Source: Oscillospiraceae bacterium
Lineage (GTDB): Bacteria > Bacillota > Clostridia > Oscillospirales > Ruminococcaceae
Assembly (NCBI GenBank): GCA_016295545.1
Contig: JAEDLA010000055.1
Location: forward strand, 1-8,451
Direction of reading: 5' to 3'
Length of the DNA: 8,451 nt
Shown here: positions 1 to 5,649 of the stretch, piece by piece
How positions within the stretch are numbered: the stretch's first letter is position 1
How the letters are laid out: each line of letters begins with the position of its first letter
Program-made: the position numbers and the translations under genes
Notes under the pieces: model-generated
Databases searched by the model: none
What the model was told of the DNA's origin: nothing
The model's input: the letters and a program-made list of their open reading frames with translations, nothing else

Positions 1-59
1 CTGCAAGCAAATGTGCGGCAAAAGCGATAGCTGTTAATTGTGCGGTGTTGCCTTACAGG
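1..59. other. non-coding flank downstream of tsaD, possible fragment of a dispersed repeat
   Basis: No reading frame with a start and ribosome binding site is visible in this stretch, and there is no hairpin followed by a T-run, so it does not look like the terminator of the polA-rimI-tsaD operon. It contains the heptamer TGTGCGG twice, at 12-18 and 39-45, and short arms GGCAA (17-21) and TTGCC (48-52) that could pair across a loop. The text resembles repeat-like intergenic sequence I associate with Ruminococcus genomes, but no second copy exists in this window, so the repeat interpretation is only a suspicion. Confidence 0.25.
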
Positions 60-1070
60 TCAGATATTCTCCATAGAAAGTGTAGCGGCGGCATTAAGGC
101 TTTCATCGGCGGTAATGCCGTTTATGAAGTTGTAATATCCCTGACTTGCTATCATTGCGCCGTTGTCTCCGCAAAGGCTTTTTTCAGGCATATAGAATGA
201 AAATCCACGCTTCCGGCAGGCTTCGGAAAGAGCTGCCCTTACTCCGGAATTGGCTGAAACTCCGCCGGCAACAGCAATTTTACTGTAACCCAGCTTTTCC
301 GCAGCTTTTATTGTTTTTTCCGTCAGAAGCTCTGAAATGGTTTTCTGAACCGAAGCTGCAAGATTTTCACGGTTTATCTCAATACCTTTCTGAGTGCTGT
401 TGTGTATCAGGTTTATCACTGATGTTTTCAGTCCGGAAAAGCTGAAATCAAACTCGTTTCCGGCAACGGCAGGGTGAGGAAGTCTGTACTGCTCCGGATC
501 GCCTGTCTGAGCTGCTTTATCTATGTGAACGCCGCCGGGATAGGGGAATCCCATAGCTCTTGCGCATTTATCGAAGCATTCGCCGGCAGCATCGTCACGG
601 GTTCTGCCAACAATGCGGAATTTAGTGTATGAAAGAACTTCAATAATATGACTGTGACCGCCGCTTGCCGCAAGACAGAGAAAAGGCGGCTCAAGCTCAC
701 TGTGAGACAGGTAATTTGTGGCTATATGTCCGGCAATATGGTGTACAGGCACAAGTGGCTTGCCTGAAGCCATAGCAAGTCCTTTGGCAAAATTTACTCC
801 TACAAGCAAAGCACCGATAAGTCCGGGAGCGTATGTAACGGCAACAGCGTCAACGTCAGAAAGAGTTATTCCGGCATCACCGAGAGCCTTTTTTACAACG
901 CCGAGGATATTTTCGCAGTGACGGCGGGAAGCAATTTCCGGTACAACGCCTCCGTATTTTTTATGCTCCTCTATCTGAGTTGAAATAACTGATGATTCAA
1001 TGATTCTGCCGTCTCTGACGACGCTTGCGGCAGTTTCATCGCAGGAGCTTTCTATTCCAAGTATAAGCAT
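60..1070 (-). CDS. tsaD: tRNA N6-adenosine threonylcarbamoyltransferase TsaD
   Basis: TsaD (YgjD/Kae1 family) transfers the threonylcarbamoyl group from threonylcarbamoyl-adenylate to A37 of ANN-decoding tRNAs, completing t6A synthesis in the cytoplasm together with TsaB and TsaE. The 336-residue product is full length for the family. Visible motifs are the N-terminal GIESSCDET (5-13), the metal-binding HIAGH (H111 and H115), SGGHS (136-140), the nucleotide-binding segment GECFDKCARAMGFPYPGG (163-180), FSGLKTS (211-217), AGGVSAN (268-274) and GDNGAM (301-306), whose D302 is the expected third metal ligand. The start is supported by an AAGAGG site (complement of 1078-1083) seven bases upstream, inside the end of rimI. 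The ATG shares one base with the rimI TAA (TAATG), which suggests translational coupling. TsaB and TsaE are not encoded in the window. Nothing is truncated or missing. Confidence 0.97.
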   Translation of the reverse strand: MLILGIESSCDETAASVVRDGRIIESSVISTQIEEHKKYGGVVPEIASRRHCENILGVVKKALGDAGITLSDVDAVAVTYAPGLIGALLVGVNFAKGLAMASGKPLVPVHHIAGHIATNYLSHSELEPPFLCLAASGGHSHIIEVLSYTKFRIVGRTRDDAAGECFDKCARAMGFPYPGGVHIDKAAQTGDPEQYRLPHPAVAGNEFDFSFSGLKTSVINLIHNSTQKGIEINRENLAASVQKTISELLTEKTIKAAEKLGYSKIAVAGGVSANSGVRAALSEACRKRGFSFYMPEKSLCGDNGAMIASQGYYNFINGITADESLNAAATLSMENI

Positions 1071-1513
1071 TATTTAACCTCTTTTCTCATTACAATGGCA
1101 TCCTCCCGTGGATTCCGGTAGAAATTTTTTCTCACTGAAATACGGCTGAATCCGCACTTTTCATAAAGGTTTATTGCCGGAGCATTTGAAGCTCTCACCT
1201 CTAAAAAGATATTTTCCGTGTCATGGGGAAGAAGCCTCTGGAATTCGCATATCAGCTCACAGGCAAGACCTTTCCGGCGGTGCTCCGGATGAACTGACAC
1301 ATTGGTAATATCTCCCTCGCCGACTGCGTAATAGCCGGTGAGAAGTGCGGTTATTTCATCATTTTCAGTGATATACAGGACGAAGCCGTTATCCTTTTCA
1401 GCTTCACTGCGGAAGCTTTCCTCCGACCAGCCGTCAGGGATAGTAAGCCTTTCAAGCTCAGAAAGCCTGCTGAAAAGCTCCGGAGAGGAGCTGCTGTCAG
1501 CCCTTTGCGTCAT
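1070..1513 (-). CDS. rimI: ribosomal protein S18-alanine N-acetyltransferase RimI (GNAT)
   Basis: RimI is a GNAT acetyltransferase that moves an acetyl group from acetyl-CoA to the N-terminal alanine of ribosomal protein S18. The 147-residue product has the expected size. It shows the acetyl-CoA pyrophosphate loop RRKGLA (79-84, pattern R-x-x-G-x-A) after the VSVHPEH strand. It also has the RimI signature LEVRASN (104-110) with the likely catalytic E105, NLYEKCGF (115-122) with the likely proton-donor Y117, and the C-terminal N-F-Y-R-N-P-R-E-D-A-I (130-140). The first ten residues are polar and serine-rich and precede the conserved fold. The chosen ATG has a good AAGGGGG site (complement of 1523-1529) nine bases upstream, and the gene overlaps the end of polA by 17 bases. 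It lies between polA and tsaD; rimI next to tsaD is a common arrangement. A related GNAT specificity cannot be excluded, but motifs and context favour RimI. Confidence 0.92.
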   Translation of the reverse strand: MTQRADSSSSPELFSRLSELERLTIPDGWSEESFRSEAEKDNGFVLYITENDEITALLTGYYAVGEGDITNVSVHPEHRRKGLACELICEFQRLLPHDTENIFLEVRASNAPAINLYEKCGFSRISVRKNFYRNPREDAIVMRKEVK

Positions 1514-4037
1514 ACCAGCTTGCCCCCTTATTAACGTCCACTGCCAGCGGAACCTTCATTTCGTAAACATTGCGCATTTCTTCGCCCAGAATCTCAGCTG
1601 CTCTGTTGGAATCAACAGCAGAGGACTCCACGATAAGCTCATCGTGAACCTGAAGAATAAGCCGTGCATTCAGCTTTTCCTCACGAAGCCGCCTGTAAAC
1701 ATTTATCATGGCAATTTTTATAAGGTCAGCCGCTGTGCCCTGTACGGGAGTATTCATTGCGATACGCTTTCCGGCAGCCTGCATGACCTTGTTTGAAGAT
1801 GAAAGCTCCGGAATGCGACGCTTTCTGCCGAACATTGTGGAAACAAAGCCGTTTTTAATGGCACCGTCAACGGTATTCTCCATAAATTCATTTACTTTCG
1901 GGTATTTGGCAAGGTAATCGCTGATATATTTTTTTGCCTGATATACAGAGGTGTTTATGTCCTTTGACAGGGAAAAAGCTCCTATACCGTAAATGATTCC
2001 GAAGTTTACAGCTTTTGCGGCGCTTCGCATTTCCGGAGTTACCATTACAGGCGGCATATCAAAGACCTGAGCTGCTGTTGAGGTGTGGATATCCTCGCCT
2101 GAGTTAAAAGCATCTATCATGTTTTTGTCACCGCATAGATGAGCCATAACTCTCAGCTCAATCTGACTGTAGTCGGCGTCAAGAAGAACTTTTCCCTCGT
2201 CAGCAATGAAAAATTTTCTCATCTGAGAACCAAGCTCCGTTCTGACAGGGATATTCTGCAAATTCGGCTCAGTGGAGGAAATTCTTCCGGTTCTTGTCTC
2301 GGTCTGCCTGAAGCAGGTATGAATCCTGCCGTCCTCTCCGATTTTGTCAAGAAGTCCCACTACATAGGTGGAGTTAAGTTTGGTGTACTGACGGTATTTC
2401 AGCACATTGTCCACAAGCGGACTCTGACTGCGAAGCTCCTCAAGCACCTCTGCATTAGTGGAGTAGCCACTTTTCGTTTTCTTTTTTGCCGGCAGCTTCT
2501 GCTCCTCGAAAAGGACTGTGGAAAGCTGCTTCGGAGAGGAGATATTAAATTCATGACCGGCTTCATCATAAATCATCTGACTGGTTTCTTCAATCATTTC
2601 TGTCAGGGAGGTTCCGAAACTCCTTACTCCGTCAGCGTCAATGCGCACGCCGTCATGCTCCATAGAAGCAAGTACCTCCGTAAGGGGCTGTTCAACATTT
2701 TTCAGCAGATATGTCATTCCTTCTGCATCGACCATTGCGCAAAGCTTTTCACCAAGAGCTTTAATGGAAACAAGGTCGGCGTAGGGAGCGTTTTCCGAAT
2801 AGTAGTGAACGCCGTATTCGGCACACAGCTTTTCCACAGTATATTCAGAAGCGGAGGTGTTCAGCAGATAGCCGCAGATAGACAGGTCACATTCGATGCC
2901 TTTCAGTTGGCAGCCATGCGCCATTGCGAAGCGGTAATGGGGCTTTGCATCAATGGTGGTTTTGCGGCAGTCCGATTCAAAAAAGCTGCAAATTATCTCA
3001 CTGTCAGCGGAAATCATAACGCTGTTTTTGCTTCTCACTGAAAGCTTTTCTCCGTCAAAGAGGTACTCACAGCAGCTGAGCTTACCGATTTTTTCAGCAG
3101 TAAGCTCTGATTCACTGACAGTTATATTTTCTACGGCAGTTTCAGCAGTCTCCGCAGCCGGAGAAGAAGCTCCCTCAGCAGCAGAGATGCCCAGTTTATC
3201 CATTAGCTTGAACATTTCAAGCTCTGTAAGCAGGCGGCTTATTCCTGAATTATCAGGGGCAGCCGGTTTATAGGCAGAAATATCCGTTTCAACAGGTGCA
3301 TTACGTACTATTGTAGCAAGCCACTTGCTTTCCTTAGCGGCAGCTTCGCCGTTTTCAAGCTTGGTGCGGACACTTTTTGTAAGCTCTGCTCCGGACAGAT
3401 TTTCGTAAAGCTGTTCAACTGTTCCGTAGCTTTTTACAAGACTTGAAGCGGTTTTTTCGCCAATTCCCGGAACACCTGAGATATTGTCGGAGCTGTCTCC
3501 CATAAGAGCCTTTAAATCAATAAGCTTAACAGGTTCAAAGCCGTAGTCCTCCTGAAACTTTTCCGGAGTATAGATTATAGTTTCCCTGTTTGTGGCAAGG
3601 CGTACAGTAACTTTATCGTCTATAAGCTGGAGACTGTCCCTGTCGCCGGTAAGAATGCTGCAAAAATCTCCGCTGTCGGAGCAGGATTTTGAGAGAGTTC
3701 CGAGTATATCGTCCGCTTCAAAGCCTTCGCACTCCACTACCTTAACGCCCATAAGGGTAAGAAGCTCCTTGACGATGGGCAGCTGCTGAGCAAGCTCCGG
3801 CGGCATACCCTTTCTGTTGGCTTTATAGGCGGCACAGGCTTTATGCCGGAATGTGGGAGAACGCAGGTCAAAGGCGACAGCAACACAGTCCGGCTTGACT
3901 TCGCTGACATTTTTCAGGTAAATATTCATAAATCCGAAAACTGCATTGGTGAAAACGCCATTTTTATTGGAAAGGAGCTTTATTCCGTAAAATGCACGGT
4001 TAAGAATGCTGTTTCCGTCAACTGCAAGTAAATTCAT
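1497..4037 (-). CDS. polA: DNA polymerase I (PolA), no active proofreading site visible
   Basis: PolA removes RNA primers from Okazaki fragments and fills gaps in replication and repair. The 846-residue protein is slightly shorter than typical family members. Residues 1-285 form the 5'-3' nuclease, with metal-binding acidic residues D7, D57, E107, D109, D110, D132, D134, D181 and D184 and a helix-hairpin-helix GVPGIGEKTA (188-197). Residues about 286-312 are an Ala/Glu/Ser/Thr-rich linker. The following exonuclease-like domain (about 313-440) lacks the D-x-E of the 3'-5' exonuclease site (the segment reads CCEYLFDGEKL), so proofreading is probably absent, as in Taq and Bacillus enzymes. The polymerase domain has TRTGRISSTEPNLQNIP (581-597), motif A DYSQIELR (622-629), motif B with R671, K675, F679, Y683 and G684, and motif C QVHDE (796-800). 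An AAAGGAA site (complement of 4045-4051) precedes the ATG. This is the first gene of the operon with rimI and tsaD. Confidence 0.97.
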   Translation of the reverse strand: MNLLAVDGNSILNRAFYGIKLLSNKNGVFTNAVFGFMNIYLKNVSEVKPDCVAVAFDLRSPTFRHKACAAYKANRKGMPPELAQQLPIVKELLTLMGVKVVECEGFEADDILGTLSKSCSDSGDFCSILTGDRDSLQLIDDKVTVRLATNRETIIYTPEKFQEDYGFEPVKLIDLKALMGDSSDNISGVPGIGEKTASSLVKSYGTVEQLYENLSGAELTKSVRTKLENGEAAAKESKWLATIVRNAPVETDISAYKPAAPDNSGISRLLTELEMFKLMDKLGISAAEGASSPAAETAETAVENITVSESELTAEKIGKLSCCEYLFDGEKLSVRSKNSVMISADSEIICSFFESDCRKTTIDAKPHYRFAMAHGCQLKGIECDLSICGYLLNTSASEYTVEKLCAEYGVHYYSENAPYADLVSIKALGEKLCAMVDAEGMTYLLKNVEQPLTEVLASMEHDGVRIDADGVRSFGTSLTEMIEETSQMIYDEAGHEFNISSPKQLSTVLFEEQKLPAKKKTKSGYSTNAEVLEELRSQSPLVDNVLKYRQYTKLNSTYVVGLLDKIGEDGRIHTCFRQTETRTGRISSTEPNLQNIPVRTELGSQMRKFFIADEGKVLLDADYSQIELRVMAHLCGDKNMIDAFNSGEDIHTSTAAQVFDMPPVMVTPEMRSAAKAVNFGIIYGIGAFSLSKDINTSVYQAKKYISDYLAKYPKVNEFMENTVDGAIKNGFVSTMFGRKRRIPELSSSNKVMQAAGKRIAMNTPVQGTAADLIKIAMINVYRRLREEKLNARLILQVHDELIVESSAVDSNRAAEILGEEMRNVYEMKVPLAVDVNKGASWYDAKG
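1523..1529 (-). promoter_or_regulatory. rimI ribosome binding site inside the polA 3' end
   Basis: On the minus strand this reads AAGGGGG, nine bases before the rimI ATG. It lies within the last codons of polA, so ribosomes finishing polA pass over it. This supports the overlapping start at 1513 rather than a later internal one. Confidence 0.7.
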
Positions 4038-4044
4038 ATAACTA

Positions 4045-4051
4045 TTCCTTT
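4045..4051 (-). promoter_or_regulatory. polA ribosome binding site
   Basis: AAAGGAA on the minus strand, seven bases before the ATG at 4037. It fixes the PolA start, which also matches the conserved N terminus (LLAVDGNS). Confidence 0.7.
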
Positions 4052-4072
4052 CGGCAGGTTTATTCTGTATCT

Positions 4073-4101
4073 ATTATACCATATAAAATCGGAAATAGCA
4101 A
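4073..4101 (-). promoter_or_regulatory. promoter of the polA-rimI-tsaD operon
   Basis: Reading the minus strand, TTGCTA (complement of 4096-4101) is followed after exactly 17 bases by a perfect TATAAT (complement of 4073-4078). A TGG directly before the -10 gives an extended -10 element. Transcription would start near 4066, leaving a leader of about 30 bases before the polA ATG at 4037. This is a housekeeping sigma-A type promoter. Its -35 overlaps an AT-rich dyad. Confidence 0.8.
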
Positions 4102-4127
4102 TTATTATTGCAGATATTCAGCAATAT
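4098..4127. promoter_or_regulatory. two tandem AT-rich dyads upstream of polA, possible operator
   Basis: GCAAT-TATT-ATTGC (4098-4111) and ATATT-CAGC-AATAT (4114-4127) are two inverted repeats, each with 5-base arms and a 4-base centre. Their centres lie 16 bases apart. The first overlaps the -35 hexamer of the polA promoter; the second lies just upstream. This arrangement could bind a dimeric regulator, but short AT-rich dyads also arise by chance and no regulator is encoded nearby. Confidence 0.3.
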
Positions 4128-4226
4128 GATCAGGCAGAAGTTACTGATTTTATTGTTTAACCATTCAAAAACCGCTGAAAAATACAGGGATAAATTGTCT
4201 GCATTGAAGAAATAAGCATAAATCCC

Positions 4227-4255
4227 TTGATTATCTGTTATATTTATGATAGAAT
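4227..4255 (+). promoter_or_regulatory. promoter of the CNNM/CorC-family gene
   Basis: TTGATT (4227-4232), a 17-base spacer and TAGAAT (4250-4255), with TGA immediately before the -10 as an extended element. The start of transcription would be near 4262, giving a leader of about 50 bases before the ATG at 4311. The upstream in-frame ATG at 4275 would lie only about 13 bases into the transcript, which argues against its use. Confidence 0.72.
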
Positions 4256-4297
4256 ATGTGGTACAGGCTGATAAATGCCGCAATATACAGAGATAAA

Positions 4298-4304
4298 AGA
4301 AAGG
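4298..4304 (+). promoter_or_regulatory. ribosome binding site deciding the CNNM/CorC start
   Basis: AGAAAGG lies six bases before the ATG at 4311. The earlier in-frame ATG at 4275 has only a weak AGG in front of it. The shorter start also gives the N terminus expected for the family, with the first membrane helix beginning within ten residues. Confidence 0.7.
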
Positions 4305-4310
4305 TTGAAT

Positions 4311-5588
4311 ATGGAAAACGCAGACATAGGACAAATTATTCTTGTCATTGCAATGATGATTTTTTCTGCACTCTTTTCAAGCGCTGAAACAGCTTATTCC
4401 AGTGTGAATAAGATAAGACTGAAAAATTATGCCAATCAGGGAGACAAACGGGCTGAAAAGGCGCTTAGACTGGCTGGCAAATTTGATGATGTTCTCACTG
4501 CTGTGCTGATAGGCAACAATATCGTGAATATTACTACCTCATCGGTCAGCACCGTAATTTTTATCGGCATCTTCGGCAGCAAGGGTACGGTTATATCTAC
4601 AGTGGTTGTTACTGTTCTTGTGCTGATTTTCTGCGAGGTACTGCCGAAATCCTACGCCAAGAAAAATGCCGAGAAGCTTGCTCTTGCTTTTGCAGTTCCG
4701 CTGGCATTCCTTGTAGTCGTTTTCAAACCCTTTGTATGCTTCTTCAATCTGCTGGCGTCCCTGATAAGCAAGGAAGATGAAACTCCCAGCGTTACAGAGG
4801 ACGAGCTGAAATTCATGATAGATGAGATTGAGGAGCAGGGGATAATCGAGGAGCAGGAAAGTGACCTTGTGAAAAGTGCTCTTGAATTTGATGAAATATC
4901 TGTAAATGAAATACTGATTCCGAGAGTAAAGGTTGTGGGAATAGATATAAATTCCACTCTTGATGAGATAAAGGAAATTTTTTGCTCCGAGATGTATTCA
5001 AGGCTTCCGGTGTACGAAAAGAGCATTGATGATATTATCGGTATCATTACAAACAAGGCTTTTTTCAAGATGCTGCTGGAGGGTGAAACCGATATACATA
5101 CAATAATCCAGGACGTTCCCCACATTGCCGACAGCAAGCTGATAAGTCAGGCTATGCGTGATATGCAGCGCTCAAAGGTGCATCTTGCCGTTGTTACCGA
5201 CCAGTACGGCGGCACTAAAGGAATTATCACCCTTGAGGATATTATTGAGGAGCTTGTTGGTGAGATATATGACGAGGACGATGAAATCGTAACCAATATT
5301 GTCCGTGTCAGCGACAACCGCTATGAGGTTGCCGGAGATATGAACATAAGCGAACTGCTTGAACATCTTGAGCTTGGTGATGACCTGATACAGACTACCT
5401 GCACTACAGTCGGCGGCTGGGCAACGGACGTTATCGAGCATATTCCCGAGGCAGGAGAAACTGCGGAAACAGGTGTTTTCAAAATAACTGTACTTACCGT
5501 AAATGAGCAGACTGTGGAAAAGATACTCCTTGAAATCGACACTCCTGATGAAAATGAGGACGAAAAAGCCTCAGAGGAAGAAAAATAA
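4311..5588 (+). CDS. CNNM/CorC-family membrane protein with CBS pair (hemolysin C-like, probable divalent cation transporter)
   Basis: The product from the ATG at 4311 is 425 residues. It has the standard architecture of the CNNM/HlyC/CorC family, whose bacterial members are linked to Mg2+ (and Co2+) export or homeostasis at the cytoplasmic membrane. The N-terminal DUF21/CNNM domain (about 1-150) has membrane segments near 8-25, 62-88, 93-112 and 124-150 and the family motifs SSAETAYSSVNKIRLK (23-38), GNN (68-70) and CEVLPKSYAKKNA (108-120). An acidic helix (about 155-195) leads to a CBS pair (about 203-322) that opens with ILIPRVKVVGID (201-212) and ends with GGTKGIITLEDIIEELVGEI (300-319). 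CBS pairs in this family bind ATP-Mg. The CorC_HlyC domain (about 332-410) contains TTVGGW (365-370), and the tail is very acidic. It is a single-gene unit with its own promoter and a shared terminator. The old hemolysin label is not evidence of toxicity, and the ion specificity cannot be read from sequence. Confidence 0.93.
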   Translation: MENADIGQIILVIAMMIFSALFSSAETAYSSVNKIRLKNYANQGDKRAEKALRLAGKFDDVLTAVLIGNNIVNITTSSVSTVIFIGIFGSKGTVISTVVVTVLVLIFCEVLPKSYAKKNAEKLALAFAVPLAFLVVVFKPFVCFFNLLASLISKEDETPSVTEDELKFMIDEIEEQGIIEEQESDLVKSALEFDEISVNEILIPRVKVVGIDINSTLDEIKEIFCSEMYSRLPVYEKSIDDIIGIITNKAFFKMLLEGETDIHTIIQDVPHIADSKLISQAMRDMQRSKVHLAVVTDQYGGTKGIITLEDIIEELVGEIYDEDDEIVTNIVRVSDNRYEVAGDMNISELLEHLELGDDLIQTTCTTVGGWATDVIEHIPEAGETAETGVFKITVLTVNEQTVEKILLEIDTPDENEDEKASEEEK

Positions 5589-5602
5589 TAATATCAGCAT
5601 AA

Positions 5603-5644
5603 AATCCCCGTAATTCTGGCAGAAGTTGTCGGATTACGGGGATT
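5603..5644. terminator. bidirectional terminator between convergent genes
   Basis: AATCCCCGTAAT (5603-5614) is perfectly complementary to ATTACGGGGATT (5633-5644), giving a 12-bp stem with an 18-base loop. Outside it, AATATC (5590-5595) can pair with GATATT (5645-5650) across a one-sided bulge. T-rich sequence follows on both strands: GATATTTAGTATAAAT on plus, and ATTATTATTTTT on minus after the stem. The element lies between the stop of the CNNM/CorC gene and the stop of the dockerin gene, which end 61 bases apart, so it most likely terminates both. Confidence 0.78.
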
Positions 5645-5649
5645 GATAT

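Noticed and set aside
1338..1796. 152-codon plus-strand open frame across rimI and polA
   Set aside because: It runs antisense through two well-conserved genes, with no domain signal and no ribosome binding site.
2139..3041. 300-codon open frame on the plus strand opposite polA
   Set aside because: It is a shadow of the polA coding sequence with no ribosome binding site, no recognisable domain and low-complexity composition; polA is unambiguous on the other strand.
4275..4310. 12-residue N-terminal extension of the CNNM/CorC protein (start at 4275)
   Set aside because: It has only a weak ribosome site and lies about 13 bases from the predicted transcript start, while the ATG at 4311 has AGAAAGG six bases upstream and gives a family-typical N terminus.
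4256..4310. Possible Mg2+ or Mn2+ riboswitch in the CNNM/CorC leader
   Set aside because: The predicted leader is only about 50 bases and shows no stable stem or terminator, too short for the known metal-sensing riboswitch classes.
4074..4334. 86-codon minus-strand open frame in the polA-CNNM spacer
   Set aside because: It covers both divergent promoters and the start of the CNNM/CorC gene, and it is rich in Phe, Tyr, Asn and Ile as expected from translated AT-rich non-coding DNA.
4652..5137. 161-codon minus-strand open frame inside the CNNM/CorC gene
   Set aside because: It is a Ser/Ile-rich antisense shadow of the CBS-domain coding region without a ribosome binding site.
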